Assembly: GCA_963725415.1 (NCBI GenBank)
Contig: CAVRZY010000246.1
Span: 1-64,000, forward strand
Reading direction: 5' to 3'
Length of the DNA: 64,000 nucleotides
Source of the DNA: CAVRZY01 sp963725415
GTDB lineage: Bacteria; Acidobacteriota; Terriglobia; Bryobacterales; Bryobacteraceae
The notes under the pieces were generated by a model. It worked only from the letters and a program-made list of their open reading frames with translations. It was not told the origin of the DNA and ran no database searches. The position numbers and the translations under genes are program-made. Shown piece after piece: positions 51,184 through 60,054 of the stretch. The first letter of the stretch is position 1; every line of letters begins with the position of its first letter.

Positions 51184-52146
51184 TCATTGGCTGGCCAGGG
51201 AACGCCGGGCTCGAAGTGCCAAAAGCTCCCGGACGACGGCGTTGCTGTTCAGCGGAGTCACGCCGAGCGCGTCTGCGTAGAGCGACGGGGTGAACGGCTT
51301 CTTCGCGGATCCGACATTGTGGTTGTCGGTCGAAATGGTGAACTGAACGCCCGCCTCGGCCAGCGGCTTGATGTCGGCGATGAGAGCCTCGCGGCAGACC
51401 GGATCGGCGAAATAGCGCTCGGTGGCCCGCGAGATTTCGATGTAGATGGAGGTGTTCTTGAGCAGCCTGGCGAGCTCCTCCTGTTCGCCGGGCTGGAAGA
51501 AGCGGTACTCCTCGACGGTAAGCGTTTTCAAATCCCGCCCTTTGTCGGCCGCGGTGCGCTGAAGGTTCTCCAAGCGCATAGGAAAGGGGTGGAAGAGGAT
51601 CATGGGCACGGGGAACTGTTTTTGGGCGTCCTTGATCTGCTTGACGCGCTTGATCAGGGTGCGGCCGTTGGGCGCTTCTCGCCCGTGGTTGGGCGAAACA
51701 TGGAAGCCAATGACGTCGGCCATGCGCAGGGGCGCCGCTTCCAGACCCGTATCCAGCTCGCCTTCGTAGACCTCCCAGCCTTTGAAGACGATCACGTCGC
51801 GCCGCTTGGCTGCTTCATCGAACTCGGCCATCAGGGCCTGGTGGCCCGAGACCCCCAGCGGGTAGCGCGCCTGGAAACTCCCTTTAGCGCGCCAGGCCTC
51901 ATATTCCTGTGGAGACTTGCGGTACAGCTCGAGGTGGTCCAGAAGAAGGATGACCTTGCGCCCATCGCTGACGGCCAGATCGATCCAGTCTTTCATCTCG
52001 ATCTCACGCTCCATGCCGGCATGCAGGTGCAGGTCCATTTCCTTCAGCTCGAACAGCGCTTGGGAGAGGGGCTGGCTGGGGGTCATGCCGGCCGCCAGGA
52101 ACAGCACGGCCAGCGCTTTCGATGCCAAAGCAGGTCTCAGGAACAT
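51184..52146 (-). CDS. Exported PHP-like metal-dependent hydrolase
   Basis: 320 residues from ATG 52146, signal peptide MFLRPALASKALAVLFLAAG. LKEMDLHLHAGMEREIEMKDWIDLAV has the first metal pair (HxH), VILLLDHLELYR a further His, GFHVSPNHG, MILFHPFPMRLENL and FTISTDNHNVGSA the C-terminal ones, as in PHP or related amidohydrolases. Substrate unknown. A TATATT box (52159-52154, minus) lies 7 bases before the start. Confidence 0.8.
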   Translation of the reverse strand: MFLRPALASKALAVLFLAAGMTPSQPLSQALFELKEMDLHLHAGMEREIEMKDWIDLAVSDGRKVILLLDHLELYRKSPQEYEAWRAKGSFQARYPLGVSGHQALMAEFDEAAKRRDVIVFKGWEVYEGELDTGLEAAPLRMADVIGFHVSPNHGREAPNGRTLIKRVKQIKDAQKQFPVPMILFHPFPMRLENLQRTAADKGRDLKTLTVEEYRFFQPGEQEELARLLKNTSIYIEISRATERYFADPVCREALIADIKPLAEAGVQFTISTDNHNVGSAKKPFTPSLYADALGVTPLNSNAVVRELLALRARRSLASQ

Positions 52147-52153
52147 GAGAATC

Positions 52154-52159
52154 AATATA
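52154..52159 (-). promoter_or_regulatory. -10 box TATATT 7 bases before the PHP-like gene
   Basis: The start site would be at or next to ATG 52146; no good -35 box. The remaining gap to 52437 holds a TATAAT on the plus strand (52319-52324), far from the next gene start. Confidence 0.35.
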
Positions 52160-52437
52160 CTGCTAAAGCCGCATTTCTTTGCAGCCCGCGAAGTTTCCGC
52201 GTGTTGGGCACTTTCGGTGTCGCCGACCAATTGGCGATTTACGATTCGGAAGCGCAGATGGAGCAGGGGAGCTTTGGAGCGTTACCAGCGGAGCCAGAAT
52301 GAGCGGAGTGCGATCATATATAATGCCCGCTTGGTGCAGTCGTCTTGGGAGCGTGAACCTGGCCGGCGGCAGCGCCAGCGGCGATGACGGCGCCCTCGAT
52401 GGTCGCGCCGGGAGCCTGCACGCCAGCATCATCTGGG

Positions 52438-54111
52438 ATGAAGCTAGCCGTTCTCATTCCGGCATTCCGGCCCGGCAAGCCGCTGGCTGAGCTAGTCGCC
52501 CGGCTGGCGCAAACGCCGATGGCCCCGATTATCGTGGTCGATGACGGCAGCGGGCCCCAGTACCATCAACTGTTCCGGCAGTTGCAGCAGTATCCCCAGG
52601 TGCAGGTATTGCAGCACGCCGTGAACCTGGGAAAGGGAGCGGCCCTGAAGACGGGGATCAATCACGCCCTGTGTTCGATTCCGGACTGCGACGGGGTAGT
52701 GACGGCGGATGCCGACGGCCAGCACCATCCGGAGGACATTCTCAAGGTGGCTGGCAGGCTGGCCGAAGCGCCGGAATGCCTGGTCCTTGGAATGCGGAAG
52801 TTCGGGCCTCAGGTCCCCCTGCGGAGCCGGCTGGGAAACACCCTGACCCGAGGCCTGGTCCGCCTGCTGACCGGGCAGCGCCTCTGGGACACGCAGACCG
52901 GGCTGCGTGCCATTCCAGCCGCGTTGTTGCCCGAGTTGCTCAAGATCGGCTCGTCCGGCTACGAATTCGAGCTGGACATGCTCATCGCTGCCAAGCATCA
53001 CGGCTGCCGCATCCTCCAGGAGGAGGTGAGGACGATCTATGGGGATGGCGCCGGCTCGTCGCACTTCAATCCCCTGCTGGACTCGATGCGGATCTACTTC
53101 GTCCTGCTCCGCTTCAGCATGGTGTCGCTCGTGACCGCCATCCTGGACAACCTGGTCTTCTATGTCGCGTACCAGTGGACCGCTAGCGTCCTGGAGGCAC
53201 AAATAGTCGGGCGGGCGGCCGCGGTGCTGTTCAACTACAACGCGGCGCGAAGGGCAGTGTTCCTGTCAGACGAGCGGCACAGGAGGCTGTTGCCGAAGTA
53301 CCTGCTGCTGGTGTTGGCCAGCGGCGCGGTCTCGTTCAGCCTGATCGGGCTGCTCCGTTCCGCTCTGCCGGTCGGGGTGATCTGGGCCAAGCTGATGGCC
53401 GAAACGGCCTTGTTCCTGGCGAACTTTGTCATCCAGAGAGATCTTGTCTTCACCAAGCGCCAGAGTCCGGGCGCGACCACCGACTGGGATCAGTACTACG
53501 CCGCGACCCCGTTGACGGCCAGGATCAGCCGGCGGTACACGGCCGCGGTGCTGCTCTCGGCGCTGAAGCGATTCTGTGGGGCGCGGGAGCAGGGCCCAAT
53601 CCGCGTGATCGAGCTCGGCGGTGCGAACAGTTGCTTTGTCGAAGCGATCCTGGCGGCGCTCGAGCCGCGCGAGTATCACGTCGTGGACAGCAACGCGTAC
53701 GGGCTGGAGCTGCTCCGGCAGCGCCTCGGCGGCAGGGGGGATGTGGTGCTGCACCAGCAGGACGTTCTTGATCTCAAGCTGGAGATCGAAGCCGACGTGG
53801 TCTTCAGTGTCGGGTTGATCGAGCACTTCGACGCAGCCGGCACTCGCCGCGCACTCCTGGCGCACTTCGACCTGCTGAAGCCCGGCGGCTGCGCCATCGT
53901 TTCCTTCCCCACACCCAGCCTGCTCTATCGCGCGGCCCGCCGCCTGTGCGAACTGCTGGGCCTGTGGAAGTTCCCAGATGAGCGCCCTGTGGCGCGGAGC
54001 GAGGTGCTGGAATGCATCGCCGGGCGGGGCCGGGTGGTCTTCGAGAAGGTATTGTGGCCGATCGTATTCACCCAGCGGCTCATGGTGATTAGGAAGCTCG
54101 CGCATGATTGA
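52438..54111 (+). CDS. Three-domain protein: GT2 glycosyltransferase, GtrA-like membrane part, methyltransferase
   Basis: 557 residues from ATG 52438. Residues 1-215 are GT2: KLAVLIPAFRPG, IIVVDDGSGPQ, GKGAALKTGINHAL, GVVTADADGQHHPEDI (metal DAD), WDTQTGLRAIP. Residues about 215-345 have four GtrA-like helices (LVTAILDNLVFYVAYQW, LFLANFVIQRDLVF). The rest is a SAM methyltransferase: RVIELGGANSCFVEAIL, VVFSVGLIEHFD and LKPGGCAIVSFP. The parts suggest polyprenyl-phosphate sugar synthesis, flipping and a sugar or lipid methylation in one chain. Its stop overlaps the next ATG. Confidence 0.88.
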   Translation: MKLAVLIPAFRPGKPLAELVARLAQTPMAPIIVVDDGSGPQYHQLFRQLQQYPQVQVLQHAVNLGKGAALKTGINHALCSIPDCDGVVTADADGQHHPEDILKVAGRLAEAPECLVLGMRKFGPQVPLRSRLGNTLTRGLVRLLTGQRLWDTQTGLRAIPAALLPELLKIGSSGYEFELDMLIAAKHHGCRILQEEVRTIYGDGAGSSHFNPLLDSMRIYFVLLRFSMVSLVTAILDNLVFYVAYQWTASVLEAQIVGRAAAVLFNYNAARRAVFLSDERHRRLLPKYLLLVLASGAVSFSLIGLLRSALPVGVIWAKLMAETALFLANFVIQRDLVFTKRQSPGATTDWDQYYAATPLTARISRRYTAAVLLSALKRFCGAREQGPIRVIELGGANSCFVEAILAALEPREYHVVDSNAYGLELLRQRLGGRGDVVLHQQDVLDLKLEIEADVVFSVGLIEHFDAAGTRRALLAHFDLLKPGGCAIVSFPTPSLLYRAARRLCELLGLWKFPDERPVARSEVLECIAGRGRVVFEKVLWPIVFTQRLMVIRKLAHD

Positions 54112-56707
54112 CAGGATGCTGCTCCGGCTGGCCTTCTGCGCCCTGGTTTGCCTGTCGGTTTATGGCTTCTACTCCGGAGGCCTGTTCGAGCAAACCATCT
54201 GGAGCCCGGTGGGACTGGAGCGGCTGATTCTGTTCGCCGCCCTGTATGCCGGCTGGTTCACTGCCATCATCCTGTGGAGGCCGCGCTGGTTCGCGCCTCT
54301 GACCTTGCTGCTGGCCCTGGCCTATACGATCGCGGTGGCCGGATTCGGGGCCCTCGCCTCCGTCCTGTTGTTTCTGTTTTCTTCCCTGGTGCTGGGCAAG
54401 TTGTTGCTTGGCTCGCCGCTAATGCCTCAGAAGCTGCGAAAAAATGCCCGCTTCTCTTCCGCCAGTGCTGTGGGGCAGGTCCCCGACCTGCCCTCGGCTA
54501 TTGCCCCCGAGACCGAGGCATTACGTTCGCCGGTGGAGAGCGCGACGGATGACCTATTGGCGTTGCTGCTGGGCGTGAGCGTTTACATGTGGATCCTGGG
54601 TTGGACGGTCCACTTCCCGGTGAACTACCCGGTCACTTACTTGGTCCTGCTGGTGGTTCCTCTGGTGGTGGGGCGCCGCCGGACGGCAGCCTGCCTGCGC
54701 CGGTGCGCCGGGCTGGTTCGTGGTGTGTCGTCGGCCACAAGATCCGAATACGCGTTGTTGGGGATGGCGGTCTTCGTCCTGCTGGCACACTGGCTGGTGA
54801 CGTTGAAGCCGGAGGTGGGCGGCGATGCCCTGGCGATACACCTGGTGACGCCTTCCTGGGTGGCCGCTCACCACCGGTGGGGATTCGACTTCCGGAATCT
54901 GGCCTGGGCGGTCATGCCGGCGGGCGCGGACTGGTGTTTTACGGCAGTCTACCTGCTAGGAGGGGAATATGCGACACGCCTGCTCAACCTGGGTATGCTG
55001 CTGGTGACGGCGGCGCTTCTTTTCTGCGCTGTTCGCCGGTGGCTCGCGCCGGGGCCGGCCCTGCTGATGGTGGCCCTATTCGCCGCCAGCCCGATCGTGC
55101 AACTGGAGACCGGCCACCTGTTTGTGGAGAACCTCTGGATGGCTGCGCTGTTGGGCGCGGTCATCGCCTTATGGCGGTATCGGGAGAGTGGGAGGAGCGC
55201 CTGCTTGTGTTTGACCGGAGTCCTGGCAGGCGCGGGGATGGCCATTAAGGTGGGTGCAGTCGCTTTCGTCGCGCCCCTGGGTGTGTTTGCCGCGGCCGAG
55301 CTGTATCGCCGGCGAAAGCTTGGAGAGCGGGGGCTGCTCCGGGTCGGCTTGCTGGGTTTGGCCTGTTTTCTGGCGCTGGCCTCGCCGGCTTACCTGACCG
55401 CCTACCTGAAGACCGGCAACCCGGTGTACCCGTTCTTGAACGCCACCTTTCGCTCGCCGTACTTCGATTCGACCGTCTCGTTGGTCGATCAACGTTTCAG
55501 AACCCCGCTCGGGCTCGACACCCTGTATGATGCCACCTTCCACACGCACCACTACCTGGAGAGCCAGGACGGCGCCTTCGGCTTTCAGTACTTGCTGCTG
55601 GCGCCGCTGAGCCTGCTGCTGCTCCGGCGGAACTGGCCTTACCTGGGTTGGCTTGCACTTGGGGTATCGGTTGTGTTTTTCGTGCTGACCTTTCAGGTGC
55701 AGGCATATCTGCGGTACATCTACCCCGCCTTGCCGCTCTGGATGATCCTGATTGCCCTGACCGCAGCCACCCTGCGCGCCCGCGATTTGCTGCTGTATCG
55801 GGCCGTCTTGGGCGCCGCACTGGCCGTGGTCTTTCTCGACCTCTACTTTCTGGCGGCCTCGAACTGGCAGCACAAGGACTTCTGCCTGAACGCCTTGTTC
55901 GACCCCGCAGAAGTGGGAAGGTACATCGACACACACGCGCCGGTCAGAAGGTTAGTCGCGTATCTCAACTCAAACCACCCGGACGCGGCGGTGGCCTTTT
56001 TCGGGAGGAACCAGATTGCGGGTCTGCGGGGCCAGGCCTATACGAACTTGTGGCACAGCGAAGATTTTCTGCGGCGGCTGCGCAAGGCGGGCTCGGCCAA
56101 GGATTGTCTGAAGCTGACCAACGAACTGAGTCTGCGTTACTTCATCGCGCCCAGCAATGCCAGCCGCATGGTCATCCGCGAAGTCGCGGTGGAATCGTTC
56201 CTCTCCGAGTTCACGGTTCCAGAATTCACCCGGGGCGAATACTATGTGGCCAGGCTGAAGGAGGAGTACGCCGGCGAGAAAGGCTGGCAGAACGCACCGT
56301 CGGAGCAGCGAGCCCCTCCGGTTGCGCTCTCGGGGAGCTATGACGACTACAGCCCGTACATCGCCTATTCGGGGCCGTGGGCGCGCGAGCGAGAGTTCCC
56401 GCGCGCCTGCAACGGAACAATAACTCACTCCAATGTCGCCGGGGCCGCGTTCCGCTCTTCCTTCCGTGGCCCCCGGGTGACCTACGTGTACACCAAGGCG
56501 TTCAATCGTGGCATCGCTGAGGTAACGATCGATGGCATAAACAAAGGCCGCCTGGATATGTACGCACCGGCCACGATCTGGCAGGCCCAGACCAGCCTGG
56601 AGAGCCCGGGAGAAGGAATCCACACACTGATCGTTCGCATCCTGCCGCAAAAGAACCCGGCCTCCCGCGACTTCTATGTAGACCTGGATTGCCTGATCGT
56701 GCCGTAG
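54104..56707 (+). CDS. Large membrane glycosyltransferase-like protein with an in-frame repeat insertion
   Basis: 867 residues. About a dozen membrane helices (residues 1-590) with the GT-C-like layout of polyprenyl-linked sugar transferases (LKPEVGGDALAIHLVTPSWVAAHHRWGFD, GNPVYPFLNATFRSPYFD). Then a periplasmic part that ends in a beta-sandwich-like domain (SFRGPRVTYVYTKAFNRG, AEVTIDGINKGRLDMYA). The residues VGQVPDLPS (about 122-130) come from the 24-bp palindrome at 54470. ATG 54104 overlaps the upstream stop. It probably uses the lipid-linked sugar made by the upstream protein. Exact reaction unknown. Confidence 0.82.
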   Translation: MIDRMLLRLAFCALVCLSVYGFYSGGLFEQTIWSPVGLERLILFAALYAGWFTAIILWRPRWFAPLTLLLALAYTIAVAGFGALASVLLFLFSSLVLGKLLLGSPLMPQKLRKNARFSSASAVGQVPDLPSAIAPETEALRSPVESATDDLLALLLGVSVYMWILGWTVHFPVNYPVTYLVLLVVPLVVGRRRTAACLRRCAGLVRGVSSATRSEYALLGMAVFVLLAHWLVTLKPEVGGDALAIHLVTPSWVAAHHRWGFDFRNLAWAVMPAGADWCFTAVYLLGGEYATRLLNLGMLLVTAALLFCAVRRWLAPGPALLMVALFAASPIVQLETGHLFVENLWMAALLGAVIALWRYRESGRSACLCLTGVLAGAGMAIKVGAVAFVAPLGVFAAAELYRRRKLGERGLLRVGLLGLACFLALASPAYLTAYLKTGNPVYPFLNATFRSPYFDSTVSLVDQRFRTPLGLDTLYDATFHTHHYLESQDGAFGFQYLLLAPLSLLLLRRNWPYLGWLALGVSVVFFVLTFQVQAYLRYIYPALPLWMILIALTAATLRARDLLLYRAVLGAALAVVFLDLYFLAASNWQHKDFCLNALFDPAEVGRYIDTHAPVRRLVAYLNSNHPDAAVAFFGRNQIAGLRGQAYTNLWHSEDFLRRLRKAGSAKDCLKLTNELSLRYFIAPSNASRMVIREVAVESFLSEFTVPEFTRGEYYVARLKEEYAGEKGWQNAPSEQRAPPVALSGSYDDYSPYIAYSGPWAREREFPRACNGTITHSNVAGAAFRSSFRGPRVTYVYTKAFNRGIAEVTIDGINKGRLDMYAPATIWQAQTSLESPGEGIHTLIVRILPQKNPASRDFYVDLDCLIVP
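54470..54493. repeat. 24-bp palindromic repeat inside a coding sequence
   Basis: GTGGGGCAGGT plus CCCCGACCTGCCC, identical in inverted orientation to the intergenic copy at 24965-24988. It is translated in frame as VGQVPDLP between two membrane helices of the 867-residue protein. Confidence 0.8.
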
Positions 56708-56764
56708 GGGGGACCGGGGCGCTGAAAGCTGGTGTCCTGTCCCGGCTATAAGTTGACACTCCGG

Positions 56765-56854
56765 GTGGGGCGGCCAATCCTGGCCGCAAGCCGGCCTTCC
56801 GGCCGGCTTAGGCCCGCTGGAAAGCGCGCCTGCAGGCTAGAAAGCCCGCCCCAC
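56765..56854. repeat. 90-bp palindromic element, copy 2
   Basis: Same ends (GTGGGGCGGCC ... GCAGGCTAGAAAGCC, then CGCCCCAC) and same length as the element at 7727-7816, with a different middle (CCGGCCTTCCGGCCGG hairpin). It lies between two convergent genes, where it could act as a terminator. Confidence 0.65.
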
Positions 56855-56868
56855 ATCGAGGTGAGAAC

Positions 56869-59808
56869 CTATTTGTACGCGATCCACATGGGGCTGACCC
56901 AGACCAGCTCGCCGTCGGTCTGCTCACCGCGGACGTAGTAGTAGCCGGTCCTGCCCTTTTCGGCAGCGAGGTCACGCCACACAAAGTCTACCCAGCGCGC
57001 GTTGGGCTCGGCGGTGTAGACGTACTGGTTGTTCTTGATGATGTAGACCTTGGCGAAGTCCGTTCGGCCTAGCAGCCTGACCCAGATGGAGGGCGGTTCA
57101 TCGAGGGTGAACTCCTCGCCCATGAAGTGCTCCCCGCAGCGCACGTCAGCCAGGATGTTATCTGTGGCCCCGTAAACGCGGCGCTTGTAGAGGGCTTCCA
57201 TGATGCCCTCGCGGGTGGGCGCTGTCACCCACAGGTTGCAGTAAGACATGTGCGTGGAAATGTGATCGCTGGAGGCCTGGAAGCCCAGCCGGTAGCCCTT
57301 CTGCAAGGCCAGCGAGACGAAGCCCAGCGGCCGCCAGCCGCCGATGGAATCCTGCTCCCCGGTGGCGGTGCGCGGCGCGCCTGGCATCTCGTAATTCTGG
57401 CGGTCCCCCTGGTAGATTTCGACCACCGGCTCCAGCAGCGGATCGTTGTCGCGCCAGTCGGTGCCCATGTCGGTGGCCGAGGTGTGCGAGGCCACGATGC
57501 CGCCAAACTGCTTGAGGTAGCGGTACAGCATCTGGGTGTCGGGCGCCGGGCTGGGAGGGGAGTCCACCGGCATCTTGGGGAGCCGGGGGAGCGTTCGAAT
57601 GCCGCGTTGCGCAAAAACCGGGTTGCGGTGCCCTTCCGGATAGCCCACGCTGCGCTCGTAGGAGAACATGGGAATGTATCTGCCCTCCAGCTTGTAGGCG
57701 TCAGTGAGTTTCTGCTGGATCCACCAGTTGTACTCCCGGCCGCCGCCGTTATCGTGATCGCAGCAGCCGCCCCAGTCCATGTAGGCGGCGTCGATCAGGT
57801 AGCGATAGGCGTCAATCAGCGGGCCGTCGCGGCCGCCGTCCCCCGAGATCTCGGTATGCCGGTGGAACTCGCCGCGCAGCAACTGAAAATCTTTGCCGCC
57901 CACCGAGGTGCGATAGTTGCGCATGCTGGCCACCTGATCGAGTTCGCCAGCCACGTCGTCCTGGGGTGGGGCCACGGTCTCGGTGGGCAGCGCCGTCAGT
58001 TGGATGGGCTGCTGGCTCCGCGGCAGGCGCAGTTCGGCTGCGTAGAGGTCGTTGTTGATCCAGTCCCCGGCACGCTTTCCGCCGCCGGGGGTTTGGGATT
58101 GCCGGTGATCGGCCGCCGAGACCATCAGTAGCACGCCGGGTGAGGTCACCAACAAGGCGGGGCGGGCATCCAGGATGTTATCGGTATTGGGGAAAATCAC
58201 CGGGCCGTTCCACTTGGTGCCGTTAAAATAGACCAGGTTCTCAAGCCAAATTGAGCCCACTGGGGAGCGCCCGTTCCCCGAAGCGGCCCGAAAGCCCAGG
58301 TAGACCTTCCCGTCGCCGTCCACCGCCAGGCGCGGAAAACTGTTCAGGGCACCCTGGGAAACCCCGATGCGGCGCGCGAAAAGCTGCGCGGTTGGCGGCC
58401 CTGGCAGCACGCTTCCCATTGCGTGCGTGGTGGCAAAACCGTTGGCCGCTTGAGGGAAACATTTCACTTGCAGATTGTGCCCCTGGTAGAGGGCCACTCC
58501 AGACTTTTCGTAAGCCCCAAAATCTTTTCCCCATTTCACTTCCGAGGCTTCGTAGGCCACCCAGAGCCGGTTCTGCGGGTCGTAGGCGATTGCGCTGCGG
58601 GCCTCGAAATACTGGCTCGCGGCCACCGGGGTGGGGGTGTCCATGACGATGCCGACTCCTTCGTCGAAGCGCGCGCGGCGGAAATAGACGTCATAGTCGC
58701 CCTTGTCGTAGGTATCCCAGGAGACGGCGATCTCGCCCCTGGGGGCGGCGGCGATGGCGGGATCCCAGTCACTGGCCGGTGACACCGAGACGGTAGCCTC
58801 GCTGGTGAAGCTGTCGCCGGTCTGGGCCGCCAGGAGAATCTCGAGATTGTTGTTGCGGTACCCTTGCCAGGCCACCCAGACCCGGCCCCAGATGTCGGTG
58901 GTGGCCACAGGATTCAAATCCGGACCCGGGTCATAGGTCAGGCGCAGCCGCGCCGACCATTTGCCCTGTGCGTAAAAGCGCGCGTAGAGGTCGAGGTTGC
59001 CGTCCTGGTTGGCCGACCAGAACACCCACACGCGCTGTTGCCGGTCTACCGCTATTGCTGTCCGCATTACGTCCTGCTTGGTCGCGGTGACCGGTATCGG
59101 CTCGCTCCACACCCTCTTGGACTTGGAGTAGTTCATCAGGAACACCTGATCGCCGCCCACCGGACGGGCCAGGAAATCGAGGCTCCCCGGATCCTTGCTG
59201 AAGGCCCCTTGAGCTTGCGAGCGGTCCCCGTGGACGAACTGGACGTAGCTCACCCAGACGTCGTCGCCGCTTTGGGCCACGGCCGGGAAGTCCTGCTCCT
59301 CCTCCGAGGTGGTCAGTTGCTGTGTCACCGGAACCTGCTCGACCAGGACGCGCTTGTTGAGAAAGGGCTTCAGGCTGCCGTAGGTGATCTCCTCAGCGGT
59401 GAACGAGAAGCTGCCCTGAAGGGTCTCGACGGAGAACCTGGCGGCGGGATCGGCAAACGTGGCGGTTACCAGGAGGCCGTTCTCCAGCAATGGCCCCTGC
59501 GTCTGGTTGCCGGTGGCCGGGCCGTAGCGCGTGGAGACTTTCCAGTTGGAGCGCTGGTCGGTGGTATCCTGGCCGCTGAAGCGCCACCCCTGGATGCTCA
59601 GGATCTGGCCGCTGGAGAGCGTGACGCGCCCATCCCAGACCGCCGGCGCTTTGTCTCCATTGCCGAAGACGATCAGATGCGAGCGCGCCTCGGGCATGGT
59701 CACCTCGCCGGAAGAGGGGCTCTGCTGGTACTGGGAGTAGAGTGACAACGCCGTCACCACGGCGACCATCACGATCAGCAACAAGAGCCAGGACCGGCGT
59801 CGCACCAT
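56869..59808 (-). CDS. Large exported protein with beta-propeller-like part and DUF3604 domain
   Basis: 979 residues from ATG 59808 with GGGAGG 4 bases upstream. N-terminal helix RSWLLLLIVMVAVVTALSLYS. About residues 120-600 contain many repeats with WVSY, WVFWSANQDG, WVAWQGYRNNN, AVSWDTYDKGDYDVYF and WVAYEASE, probably a beta-propeller. The C-terminal 320 residues match DUF3604: LLRGEFHRHTEISGDGGRDG, CCDHDNGGGREYNWW, FSYERSVGYPEGHRNPVFA, IVASHTSATDMG, VVEIYQGDRQNYE, GFQASSDHISTHMSYCNLW. It has metal-binding His/Asp of PHP-like hydrolases. Function unknown. Confidence 0.8.
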   Translation of the reverse strand: MVRRRSWLLLLIVMVAVVTALSLYSQYQQSPSSGEVTMPEARSHLIVFGNGDKAPAVWDGRVTLSSGQILSIQGWRFSGQDTTDQRSNWKVSTRYGPATGNQTQGPLLENGLLVTATFADPAARFSVETLQGSFSFTAEEITYGSLKPFLNKRVLVEQVPVTQQLTTSEEEQDFPAVAQSGDDVWVSYVQFVHGDRSQAQGAFSKDPGSLDFLARPVGGDQVFLMNYSKSKRVWSEPIPVTATKQDVMRTAIAVDRQQRVWVFWSANQDGNLDLYARFYAQGKWSARLRLTYDPGPDLNPVATTDIWGRVWVAWQGYRNNNLEILLAAQTGDSFTSEATVSVSPASDWDPAIAAAPRGEIAVSWDTYDKGDYDVYFRRARFDEGVGIVMDTPTPVAASQYFEARSAIAYDPQNRLWVAYEASEVKWGKDFGAYEKSGVALYQGHNLQVKCFPQAANGFATTHAMGSVLPGPPTAQLFARRIGVSQGALNSFPRLAVDGDGKVYLGFRAASGNGRSPVGSIWLENLVYFNGTKWNGPVIFPNTDNILDARPALLVTSPGVLLMVSAADHRQSQTPGGGKRAGDWINNDLYAAELRLPRSQQPIQLTALPTETVAPPQDDVAGELDQVASMRNYRTSVGGKDFQLLRGEFHRHTEISGDGGRDGPLIDAYRYLIDAAYMDWGGCCDHDNGGGREYNWWIQQKLTDAYKLEGRYIPMFSYERSVGYPEGHRNPVFAQRGIRTLPRLPKMPVDSPPSPAPDTQMLYRYLKQFGGIVASHTSATDMGTDWRDNDPLLEPVVEIYQGDRQNYEMPGAPRTATGEQDSIGGWRPLGFVSLALQKGYRLGFQASSDHISTHMSYCNLWVTAPTREGIMEALYKRRVYGATDNILADVRCGEHFMGEEFTLDEPPSIWVRLLGRTDFAKVYIIKNNQYVYTAEPNARWVDFVWRDLAAEKGRTGYYYVRGEQTDGELVWVSPMWIAYK

Positions 59809-59992
59809 CAACCTCCCGCAGGGAAATCGACCCCTCAGTCTTAATAACACAGGGCCGAGCGGAGAGTTGGCAGAATCCGGCTGTTCCGGGGACTGGGTCC
59901 AGCGGGATCCCGGATGAGCCGCCCTTATTTTGTGCGGCAGATCCCCGCACCGGCGCCGATCGCTGCCCCTCTCAGCGGCGGAGGCGGGATTA

Positions 59993-60021
59993 TTGGCTGT
60001 GCAACCCTCTGGGTGTATAGT
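59993..60021 (+). promoter_or_regulatory. Promoter of the beta-helix protein gene
   Basis: TTGGCT (59993-59998), 17 bases, TATAGT (60016-60021). The leader is about 27 bases and includes AGGAGG. Confidence 0.7.
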
Positions 60022-60054
60022 GGCTCTCGTTGGCCATTTATGAAAGGAGGATTT

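Noticed and set aside
57127..58131. 334-residue plus-strand frame
   Set aside because: Antisense to the DUF3604 gene; no recognisable domain.
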